From Azospirillum baldaniorum (GTDB taxonomy: Bacteria; Pseudomonadota; Alphaproteobacteria; Azospirillales; Azospirillaceae), in contig NZ_CP022260.1 of the NCBI RefSeq assembly GCF_003119195.2, positions 589,501 through 653,500 on the forward strand: 64,000 bases of DNA, given 5' to 3'. The notes beneath the pieces are model-generated. The model did not search any database and was not told the DNA's origin. It saw only the letters and a list, made by a program, of their open reading frames with translations. Made by a program: the position numbers and the translations under genes. Every line of letters begins with the position of its first letter. Within the stretch, counting starts at the first letter, position 1. This document shows, piece after piece, positions 9,154-16,520 of the stretch.

Positions 9154-9186
9154 CCGGTTCCTTTGGACGGACGGTCCCGCCGGGTC

Positions 9187-10290
9187 TCAGCGCCCGGCGG
9201 TGTCCGGCGGTGCTTCCGGCGCGCTGTTCTCCGGCGGCGGCTCGTCCAGGGTGGACAGCCGGCCGGCGAGCCCCTCCGCTTCCTTGGCCGCGGTCCTGGT
9301 CGGCGCGCCCGACGTTGCCGTTCCTGTTCCCGACTTGGCGTCGTCGCCGGTGTTCAGGATGACCGGCAGACCGTCCCGCCCGCCGATGATGATGGTCTTG
9401 GCGTTCGAGGAGGTGGCGAAGGCCCGCGTCGCTTCGATGCCGCGCAGGCGCAGATACTCCGGCGTGATGTTGCGGGCGACGATGTCCTGGAAGTCGCGCA
9501 CGCCCTCCGCCTCGATCCGCTTGCGGTCGCGCTCCTTGGCCTCGCGGGCGATGCGGAAGTCGTATTCCTCCATGATCTGCTGCTGCTCGATCTTGCGGTC
9601 GATGGCCTGACGGACCAACGGCGGGAAGCTGACTCCGGCCACCAGCACGTCCTCCACCCGGATCATCACGGAGCTGTAATCGTCGGCGATCGCGCCCGGA
9701 GGGAGCTTCAGCGCCTGCAGATCGGTCGGCGGCGCCGGGAATTGGCGGCGTGCCTCGGTCAGCAGGAAGCCCTGGATGTCCGCCCGGTTGATCGAATAGA
9801 AGTTTTCCGGATTGTGCTTCGACACGAATTCGTAGACGAGGCTGGCGATCTCCGGATGCACCAGCTTTTCCGCGTAATCGTCACCGGCCAGCTTGTGGAG
9901 CAGACCGGCGGCCGGCGGGTTGACGCGGTAGCGCAACGCCACGGTCACCGTCATCGACATGCCGTTGGCCGCCACCGCCTCGTAGGTGCGGGTGTCGGTG
10001 CGCAGGCGCACGTCGTACATCGTCACCCGGTCCCACGGGAAGATCAGGTGGGTGCCCTCGCTGTAGACCCGGTCGGTGACCGTGCCGCCGAAGAAGCGCA
10101 GCCACAGCACGCCGACATGGCCGGAGGGCACCTCGACGAAGACGGCGGGGGCGATGGCGAGGAAACCGAGGATGAGGGTGAGCGTCAGGGCGTAGATCGA
10201 CACGCTGCGCCGTTTCAGCCAGAGGCCGGCGCGCTGCCCCAGGGGGGCGCGGGCGAGGCCGTCCCCGGCGGACTGGTCGAGCGTGGTCAT
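9187..10290 (-). CDS. SPFH/band 7 (prohibitin-like) membrane protein
   Basis: A 367-residue protein with one N-terminal membrane segment (about residues 31-52) followed directly by an SPFH/band 7 domain (begins VEVPSGHVGVLW) and a helical, charged region (about 210-300). It resembles prohibitin and HflK/HflC-type scaffolds that organise membrane microdomains or restrain FtsH. The specific client is unknown. Its ATG overlaps the stop of the upstream 65-residue membrane protein gene (ATGA), so the two are probably translated together. It converges with the globin receptor gene, 33 bases apart. Confidence 0.85.
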   Translation of the reverse strand: MTTLDQSAGDGLARAPLGQRAGLWLKRRSVSIYALTLTLILGFLAIAPAVFVEVPSGHVGVLWLRFFGGTVTDRVYSEGTHLIFPWDRVTMYDVRLRTDTRTYEAVAANGMSMTVTVALRYRVNPPAAGLLHKLAGDDYAEKLVHPEIASLVYEFVSKHNPENFYSINRADIQGFLLTEARRQFPAPPTDLQALKLPPGAIADDYSSVMIRVEDVLVAGVSFPPLVRQAIDRKIEQQQIMEEYDFRIAREAKERDRKRIEAEGVRDFQDIVARNITPEYLRLRGIEATRAFATSSNAKTIIIGGRDGLPVILNTGDDAKSGTGTATSGAPTRTAAKEAEGLAGRLSTLDEPPPENSAPEAPPDTAGR

Positions 10291-10484
10291 CGCGGTCTCG
10301 TCGTCAGCATCTTCTCACGTTCCCGCGTGCTGGGGCGGCCCACCGCCTGGATCACGAAGTTCACCGGCGGAGTCAGGAAGACGGCCAGCAGGAAATGGCC
10401 GATGAAGCCGATCGTGGTGTTGCGGCCCATGACGGCGCACACCAGACAGGCGAGGAGATAGAGCATGACGAGAACGAGGGGCAT
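10287..10484 (-). CDS. Small membrane protein, function unknown
   Basis: A 65-residue protein with two predicted membrane segments (MPLVLVMLYLLACLVCAVMG and a second from about GFIGHFLLAVFLT) and a basic tail (REREKMLTTRPR). I do not recognise a named family. The 4-base overlap with the band 7 gene downstream supports it being real and acting with that protein, perhaps as a small membrane partner. The coding strand and hydrophobic pattern are consistent, but it is short. Confidence 0.65.
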   Translation of the reverse strand: MPLVLVMLYLLACLVCAVMGRNTTIGFIGHFLLAVFLTPPVNFVIQAVGRPSTREREKMLTTRPR

Positions 10485-10603
10485 GCGCGTCCGGCCTTGG
10501 AATGGGAGCAGGGCGGAGGGGTGACGGCGGCCGGAGGGGGCGGGGATGCGCGGAAGCGTCCCCGCCCGTCCTCCCGGTCCGTGGCGGCGTCCGGGTGCTG
10601 CGG

Positions 10604-11254
10604 TCAGGCCGCGGCCGGGGCGGCCTCCGGCGTCGCACCCTTGCGGCGGCGGGCCTCCTCGAACTTCTCGCGGAAATAGGTTTTCACCTTTTCCGGCTGG
10701 AAGGTCAGGAAGGTGCCGCCCGACGCGAAGTGCTGCTGGAAGACCTTGCCCAGCGCGTAGGTGAAGGCGCTGTTGAAGGCCGGTTGGGTGGCCAGCCGCG
10801 TCACCGTGCCGATCACCGGCACCGAGCGCAGAGCCATGTTGAACGCCATGGAGCCGAGCAGGCTGCCGCCCAGGGCGGTCGGGGCGACCGTGGCGAACAG
10901 CGTGCCGACCGCGGAGCGGCCGATGTCGCCGCGGAAGTCGACGCCGTGCAGTTCCGACAGCTCCTTCAGCAGGCGAAGCTGGACGACGGCGAGTGCTGCG
11001 GTGTCCACGAAGTTCAGCGGGATGACGCCCGCCGCGGCGGACAGCAGCACATGCTTGCGGATGATTTCCGCCGCCTGCGCCTCGGTGGCGGCCGGAGCGG
11101 CCGGGGTGCTCGCGGGGGCGGCTTCGGACGTGTTGGCGGTTGTGCTTGCGATCTCCGGGGCGGCCGTCACGGCCTCCGGAGCCGGGGTGGTGGCCAGGGT
11201 GGCGGCCGTTTCCGGCTTCGCCTTGCCGCCCGGTGTTTCCTTCTCACTGACCAT
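10604..11254 (-). CDS. DUF697 family protein
   Basis: A 216-residue protein. The first 70 residues or so are a disordered Ala/Thr/Pro/Glu-rich linker. The remainder has the DUF697 pattern: IIRKHVLLSAAAGVIPLNFVD, then VQLRLLKELSELHGVDF and Gly/Ala-rich hydrophobic helices (AVGTLFATVAPTALGGSLLG), ending in a charged helix. DUF697 proteins are predicted membrane-associated and often accompany GTPases or stress genes; their function is not established. The ATG at 11254 has GGAG at 9 bases. It lies 119 bases upstream of the small membrane/band 7 pair on the same strand and may be co-transcribed. Confidence 0.78.
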   Translation of the reverse strand: MVSEKETPGGKAKPETAATLATTPAPEAVTAAPEIASTTANTSEAAPASTPAAPAATEAQAAEIIRKHVLLSAAAGVIPLNFVDTAALAVVQLRLLKELSELHGVDFRGDIGRSAVGTLFATVAPTALGGSLLGSMAFNMALRSVPVIGTVTRLATQPAFNSAFTYALGKVFQQHFASGGTFLTFQPEKVKTYFREKFEEARRRKGATPEAAPAAA

Positions 11255-11438
11255 GCTGTGGTGCTCCAAAAAGGGACGTTGTCGAGGGAAAATCAGCAAT
11301 GAACGTCGCGCGTCGGAATGGTCCGCGGCGACAGTCGGCCCCGAAGGGACGGCCCGCTCCGAAAACGCCGCCGGTGGTGGCCGGCGGCACCGTCTTATGG
11401 GCTAACGAAATTGGTTGTCTTCGTCAAAGTTTTTGCCA

Positions 11439-12209
11439 TTAAAAAGTATAATTTTGAACTTTGCTCCACAAAAAATGCGCCATTCGAACTTGAGAGACAA
11501 TCAAAGAGCGTTTTTCGTGTAGGAAGAAATGACCGCCGGGAAGTGTGCACAGAGCGAACGCCGCACCGGCCACCTGTTCCCAGGCGGAAACTTCCTCGAC
11601 CGTAGCCTCATTGTCCTCCACCCCGGCGAAAGCCAGGATCGGCACGGGAAGCGGTGAGGGGCCGTCTTCGTGGAAGCCGTCGGACATGACGAAGTCGGCG
11701 CGCAGCATCGGCAGCATCAGTTCCATCAACTCGTCGCAGGCGAGAACCTCGGGCGGGGTGCCGCCCAGCGCGACGAGACGGGTGCGGAAGGCCCCATCAT
11801 CCAAGGCGTGGGATGGGGCGCGCCGTGACGGCAGGTGCGGCGCCCGGCGTCCCGAGACGGCCAGCAGAGCGGGTGGGCATCCCCGCGCCACCAGAGCGCG
11901 GGCGGTGGCGTAGGCCAACGCCGCGCCCAGCGAATGGCCGAACAGGATCAGAGGGCGGTCTCCCAGCGGTTGCAGCGCGGTCAGGATGGCCGACACGACG
12001 TCCTCGGCCCGGCGCAGCGGTGGTTCGCCGATGCGGCTCTCCCGTCCCGGCAGGCACACGGCCAACAGTTCCGTGTCCGGCCCGACGTCCGATGCCCACT
12101 CGCGAAAGACGGCGGCGCCGGCCCCGGCGTAGGGGAAGCAGACCAGGGTGTGGCGCGGCGCCGAAACCGGTCGGAAACCTTGCAGCCAAGGGGAGGGAGA
12201 CGGAGCCAT
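11439..12209 (-). CDS. Type II (editing) thioesterase of the NRPS operon
   Basis: A 256-residue alpha/beta hydrolase of the GrsT/type II thioesterase family. The nucleophile elbow is GHSLGAALAY, the Asp is likely in GVEDNEAT and the His in PGGHFFLHE; CFPYAGAGAAVFREW is the typical N-terminal oxyanion region. Such enzymes remove wrong or stalled acyl groups from carrier domains of the synthetase rather than release product, and here release is assigned to the synthetase's reductase. It is the last gene of the five-gene operon, its ATG overlapping the stop of the preceding transporter (ATGA at 12209). The last codons and the downstream sequence are clearly AT-rich. Confidence 0.9.
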   Translation of the reverse strand: MAPSPSPWLQGFRPVSAPRHTLVCFPYAGAGAAVFREWASDVGPDTELLAVCLPGRESRIGEPPLRRAEDVVSAILTALQPLGDRPLILFGHSLGAALAYATARALVARGCPPALLAVSGRRAPHLPSRRAPSHALDDGAFRTRLVALGGTPPEVLACDELMELMLPMLRADFVMSDGFHEDGPSPLPVPILAFAGVEDNEATVEEVSAWEQVAGAAFALCTLPGGHFFLHEKRSLIVSQVRMAHFLWSKVQNYTF

Positions 12210-13861
12210 CACGCCGGCTCCAGGGCGAACAGGTGATGGTGGCCGTGGCCTTCCTCGATGCGGCCCTCGTTCATGTGATAGACGCGGTCGGCGAGGCCGA
12301 ACCAGCGCTCGTCGTGGGTCACGCAGATGACGATCTTGCCCAACGCCTTCAGCTCCGGCAGCAGTTCCTCGTAGAAGACACGGCGGAAATGCGGATCCTG
12401 GTCGGCGGCCCATTCGTCCAGCACGATGACCGGCTTGTCCTCCATCTGCGCGACCACGAGGGCGAGGCGCTTGCGTTGGCCGGTGGACAGAGCCACCGTG
12501 CTGAAACCGCCGTCCGCGATCGTCACCTTGTCCTGCATCTCCAGCCGTTCCAGCAGGAGGCGGACGCGCGCCGGGTCGGGGTCGGCCACGCCGTAGAGGC
12601 GGCGCGACAGGTGATAGTCGGAGAAGATGGCCGAGATCATGTCGCGGTAGCTCTGCATCCGTTCCGCCGGCACCGGCTCCCCGTCGGCGAGGAGTTGGCC
12701 GCCGTCCAGCGGCATCAGCCCGGTCAGCAGGCGCAGCATCGTGGATTTGCCGGAGCCGTTGCCGCCGGTGACGAAGGTGATCTCGCCCGCCCGGAACTCC
12801 GCCGACAGCGGCCCGACCGCGAAGACCGGCGCGCCCTCGCCGTCGTGATAGGCGAAGGTGGCATCCTTGAGCGCAATGCTGGTCGGCGGGCCGGGCAGCC
12901 GCTCCGCCCCCTCGTCCGGGGCGCTGCCGGCGGCGGCGCGCAGCCGCTCCTCCATCGCCTCGATGTTGGACAGGGCCAGTTCGGTCTGGGCGACCAGCGG
13001 AGTAACGAAGGAGACGGTGCTGACCGGCCCGACGATGAACAGCGCCGCCGTGGTCGCCGCCACCACCACCTCGTGATAGCCGGTGGTGAACAGCGGCACG
13101 ACGAAGACCATCATGCCGATCAGCGTGTAGAACATCGCCTCGACCAGCGCGAAGTTGCGGCCCCACTGCTCCTTCATGTCCACGTTCACCGCCCGCGCCC
13201 GGGACGAGGCGTCGGCGAGGTCGTGGATCAGCCCGTCGCCGCGGCGGCGGTTCATCCGCACCTCCTTGAAGCCGCGCAGCAGATCGGTCAGCCCGTCGAA
13301 GACGCGCGCCTCGGCCGCCGCCGCCTCCACCATGCTGCGGCGCAGGCGCTGCACGCGCGCGACCTTCACGGCCACGGCGATCCCGGCGAAGGCGAAGGCC
13401 ATCACGCAGGCCAACGGCGACAGCCAGGCCAGATAGACTGCCAGGAAGACCAGCATCACCGCCTGCTGCCCGCCGATCGCCAGAAGCGGCAGGGTCTGGG
13501 CCAGCGTCTGGGTGTCCTGGGTCAGCACGCCGTGCAGGGACGCCCGCCCGATGCGATCCACGGTCACGAGGTCGGCGCGGCGCACCAGATCGAACAGGCG
13601 CAGGCGGATCCTGTGGATCAGCCGCTCGGCGTCCTGGGACGCGGTGACCAGCGCGTAATTGTGGGTCACCCCGAACAGCGTCACCGTGACGGCGTACATC
13701 ACCAGAAGGCGCGGGCTGACGATGCCCTTGGCGGCGTCCTTGGCGGCGGCGTCGACCAGCCAAAGCAGCGCCGCGGTCGCGATCGCCGACAGGACGTTCA
13801 TCAGGGCGAGCGTGCGCAGATTCTCCGGAAGCTCGCGCAGGACGATGGCCGCCAGCCTCAT
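12209..13861 (-). CDS. SyrD/PvdE-type peptide ABC exporter, second of a tandem pair
   Basis: A 550-residue half-transporter: six-helix membrane domain (about 1-320) fused to an ATPase (about 335-545). Walker A is GGNGSGKS, the signature LSTGQRKRL, and Walker B runs into VLDEWAADQDPHFR, a stretch characteristic of the cyclic-peptide exporter family (PvdE, SyrD). The H-loop is VTHDERW. It probably exports the synthetase product or a precursor across the inner membrane. It overlaps its neighbours on both sides by four bases. Its sequence differs substantially from the other exporter, so the two may pair as a heterodimer. The C-terminus is His-rich (GHGHHH). Confidence 0.93.
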   Translation of the reverse strand: MRLAAIVLRELPENLRTLALMNVLSAIATAALLWLVDAAAKDAAKGIVSPRLLVMYAVTVTLFGVTHNYALVTASQDAERLIHRIRLRLFDLVRRADLVTVDRIGRASLHGVLTQDTQTLAQTLPLLAIGGQQAVMLVFLAVYLAWLSPLACVMAFAFAGIAVAVKVARVQRLRRSMVEAAAAEARVFDGLTDLLRGFKEVRMNRRRGDGLIHDLADASSRARAVNVDMKEQWGRNFALVEAMFYTLIGMMVFVVPLFTTGYHEVVVAATTAALFIVGPVSTVSFVTPLVAQTELALSNIEAMEERLRAAAGSAPDEGAERLPGPPTSIALKDATFAYHDGEGAPVFAVGPLSAEFRAGEITFVTGGNGSGKSTMLRLLTGLMPLDGGQLLADGEPVPAERMQSYRDMISAIFSDYHLSRRLYGVADPDPARVRLLLERLEMQDKVTIADGGFSTVALSTGQRKRLALVVAQMEDKPVIVLDEWAADQDPHFRRVFYEELLPELKALGKIVICVTHDERWFGLADRVYHMNEGRIEEGHGHHHLFALEPA

Positions 13862-15507
13862 GCCACGCCCTCCGTCCAATGGGCGAGTTCGGTCAGTTGG
13901 CCCTCCTCCATGTGCAGGCGGCGGTCGGCGACGTCGAAGTAATGGTCGTCGTGGGTCACCGCCACGATGGTAAGGCCGCGCCGCTTTAGTTCCGGCACGA
14001 CCTCCCGGTAGAACTTGAAGCGGAAATGCGGGTCCTGGTCGGCGGCCCATTCGTCGAGGATCAGGATCGGGGCCTTCTCCAGGATCGCCGCGACGAGGCC
14101 CAGCCGCTTGCGCTGGCCGGCGGACAGGTCGCGCCGCCCGAAGCGGTCGCCCTCCAGAGCGGTGACCCGCTCCATCTCCATCCAGCGCATCAGCTCGGCG
14201 GCCTCCACAGGGTTGATGGCGTCCTGGCCGTAAAGGCGGGCGAACAGGTGGAAGTCGGCGAAGACGGTCGCCATCAGCTCGCGGTAGGCGGCGATGCGCT
14301 GAGGTCCGACCGGCACCCCGTCCACCGTGATCCGCCCGCGCAGCGGGTGGTAGAGGCCGGTCAGCAGCTTGATGAAGGTCGATTTGCCTGACCCGTTGCC
14401 GCCGGTGATGAAGATCACCTCGCCGCGCCGGATGGTCAGGTCGAAGGGGCCGACCGCGAACGGCGGCTCGCCCGGCGGGGCGGGAAAAGCGAACTCCACC
14501 CCCTCCATCCGCAACTCGGCGAAGTTGACCGGCACCGGCAGGGCGGGGCCGTCGCTCCCGGCCTCCGCCAACGCGGCGAGCTGGCCTTCCAGAGCCATCA
14601 TGCGCCCGGCGGCGGCCTCCGCGGCGCTCATCACCGCCAGAGACTGCATCAGCCCGAACACCGGGGCGGACATGAAGAAGATGGCGGCGGTGATCTTCAC
14701 CAGTTCCGCCGAGATGGCGCTGGAGTAGGACGGCACGACGAAAACGACCACGCCCAGCATCAGGTTGAAGGCGCACTCGCCGAACACGAATTGCTGCCAG
14801 GTGTGCAGATGCACCGCGCCGCGGGCCGTGGTGGTGCGGCCGGACACGGTGCCGAAGGCGGCGTTGAGGTCGCGGCTGCGGGCGCTGTTCAGACGCTGCT
14901 CCTTGAAGCCGTCGAACAGGTCCGACACGCCTTCGAACAGGGAGGCCTCCTCGGCCATCATGGCGCGCTGCCGCTCCTCCAGCGCGCGGCCCAGCCGGAC
15001 GTAGAACCATGTCCCGGCGCCGAGCAGCCCGCCGATCAGCAGGAAGGCGACCGGCGAGATGGTGGCGATGTAGAGCAGGATCGTCCCGGTCAGCAAGACC
15101 GAGCGCACCGTCAGCGCCAGGAATTGCGAGTTCTGCGAGATGAGCTGGCTGCTCTGCGTCACGCTTTCGAACAGCGGGGTCTGGCCGAAGCGTTCCAGTT
15201 TCCACAGGTCGGCGCGGCGGATCTGGTCGAGCAGCCGCATGCGCAGCGTGTCCACCACTTCCTCCGCGTCCGCCGACAGGTGGGCGACCATGCGGCCTTC
15301 GAGGAGCATGTAGAGGAGGACGCTGACGACGAAGGCGGCGGCCAGAGGCACGTTGACGAAGTCGGCCTTCTCCGCGGCGATCTCCTCCGCCCCGCGGTTG
15401 ACCAATGCCAGCACCAGCGTGGAGAAGAGGGCCGACCCCAGGGCGTAGAGAACCAGCCGGCGCAGCGGCGCCGGTCCCAGCCGTCCCAGCAGGCGGAGGA
15501 GGTTCAT
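13858..15507 (-). CDS. SyrD/PvdE-type peptide ABC exporter, first of a tandem pair
   Basis: A 549-residue half-transporter with the same order as the next gene: six membrane helices (about 1-325), then an ATPase with GGNGSGKS (Walker A), LSAGQRKRL (signature), ILILDEWAADQDPHF (Walker B plus family hallmark) and VTHDDHY (H-loop). All catalytic motifs are intact in both copies. Members of this family export pyoverdine precursors (PvdE) or lipopeptides (SyrD), so context points to product export. The start ATG at 15507 overlaps the dioxygenase stop; long in-frame extension upstream to 16179 is the shadow of the dioxygenase gene. Confidence 0.93.
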   Translation of the reverse strand: MNLLRLLGRLGPAPLRRLVLYALGSALFSTLVLALVNRGAEEIAAEKADFVNVPLAAAFVVSVLLYMLLEGRMVAHLSADAEEVVDTLRMRLLDQIRRADLWKLERFGQTPLFESVTQSSQLISQNSQFLALTVRSVLLTGTILLYIATISPVAFLLIGGLLGAGTWFYVRLGRALEERQRAMMAEEASLFEGVSDLFDGFKEQRLNSARSRDLNAAFGTVSGRTTTARGAVHLHTWQQFVFGECAFNLMLGVVVFVVPSYSSAISAELVKITAAIFFMSAPVFGLMQSLAVMSAAEAAAGRMMALEGQLAALAEAGSDGPALPVPVNFAELRMEGVEFAFPAPPGEPPFAVGPFDLTIRRGEVIFITGGNGSGKSTFIKLLTGLYHPLRGRITVDGVPVGPQRIAAYRELMATVFADFHLFARLYGQDAINPVEAAELMRWMEMERVTALEGDRFGRRDLSAGQRKRLGLVAAILEKAPILILDEWAADQDPHFRFKFYREVVPELKRRGLTIVAVTHDDHYFDVADRRLHMEEGQLTELAHWTEGVA

Positions 15508-16520
15508 CGCGCGTGATCCTGCGGGGCGCCATCCTGCGGAGCGCCGTCGTCGATGCGGATGCGCAGCGCGTGGCGGTCCGGGTCGGCGAAGGCGCCTCGG
15601 CCGTGGAGCGCCTCGTGGTTGTTCATCGCCAACAGGCTGTCGGACTCCATGAAGGTCTCCAGCCGGCGTGCCGGGTTGTCCAGCTCCGCCTGGAGGATGG
15701 CGAGCGCGCGGCGGACCTCCGGCGTGTCGTGCTCCGGTCGGGCGGCCAGCCCGCGGCGCAGCGTGTCGGTGCGGAAGCGGATGAGCGGACGGTCGCCGAA
15801 GACGGTGGCGAAGGTAACCTCCACCGCGTCCCGCGATCCGGTTCGGGTGAAGGTGGCGGGGATGCGGAAGGGCAGCGCCGTTTGCGACAGCAGGTCCAGC
15901 GCCCAGCGCCCCTCGTCGCTGCCGGCCAGGGCCGCGCGGACGCAGCGGGCGTCGCGCAGGCTGGACCGCCCGCCGCCGCAGGCCGCCGCTTGGGCGAAAT
16001 AGAGCAGCATGTAGCGTTCGGGGGTTGGAAAATATTGCGTGTCGGTGTGGAAGTCGGCCTCGTCGGCGTGCTCGGAGAAGGTGGAGGCGCCGCCGCTGCG
16101 GACCAGTTCGGGGCGGACCTTGATGTCCCACACCACCTTGCGGTCGATCCGGTCGGTCGCGGTCGGCGCGCCAATGCACACCGCCAGCGCGTAGAGCAGG
16201 CGGCGCCGGGTGTCGAGATCGTGACTGCCGAGATGGGCGCGGCGGATCAGCACGCCGCTGTGGCTGGTCTCGAGCCGGTCGCGGATCGCCGTGGCCAGGG
16301 CGGACAGGCCGGGCGCGGCCTCCGCCAGTTCGCCGCGCAGCTCGGTTTCCCGCCCGTCCGGGACGAGGGCGGCGGCGTCGGTTTCCGTCCCGTGGCGGGC
16401 GGCCAGGATGGCGAGGACCCGCCCGGACTCCGCGTCGGGCAACGGCTCGACGGTGAATTCTCCGGAGCGGAAGCCAAGGTCTTGGATGTGGGTTAGCATG
16501 GTGGCTCCGGAGGCGTTCAT
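15504..16520 (-). CDS. TauD/SyrP-like Fe(II)/2-oxoglutarate dioxygenase
   Basis: A 338-residue protein with a TauD-type fold. The iron ligands are likely the His and Asp of FHTDTQYF and the distal His of NNHEALHGRG, followed by the Arg that binds 2-oxoglutarate (ALRIRID). In peptide synthetase operons, enzymes of this class (SyrP, related Asp/Arg hydroxylases) hydroxylate an amino acid, either free or bound to a carrier domain. The substrate cannot be told from sequence; an Arg-like residue is predicted in this product, so Arg hydroxylation is one option. It sits between the synthetase and the exporters with ATGA overlaps on both sides. Confidence 0.87.
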   Translation of the reverse strand: MNASGATMLTHIQDLGFRSGEFTVEPLPDAESGRVLAILAARHGTETDAAALVPDGRETELRGELAEAAPGLSALATAIRDRLETSHSGVLIRRAHLGSHDLDTRRRLLYALAVCIGAPTATDRIDRKVVWDIKVRPELVRSGGASTFSEHADEADFHTDTQYFPTPERYMLLYFAQAAACGGGRSSLRDARCVRAALAGSDEGRWALDLLSQTALPFRIPATFTRTGSRDAVEVTFATVFGDRPLIRFRTDTLRRGLAARPEHDTPEVRRALAILQAELDNPARRLETFMESDSLLAMNNHEALHGRGAFADPDRHALRIRIDDGAPQDGAPQDHAR

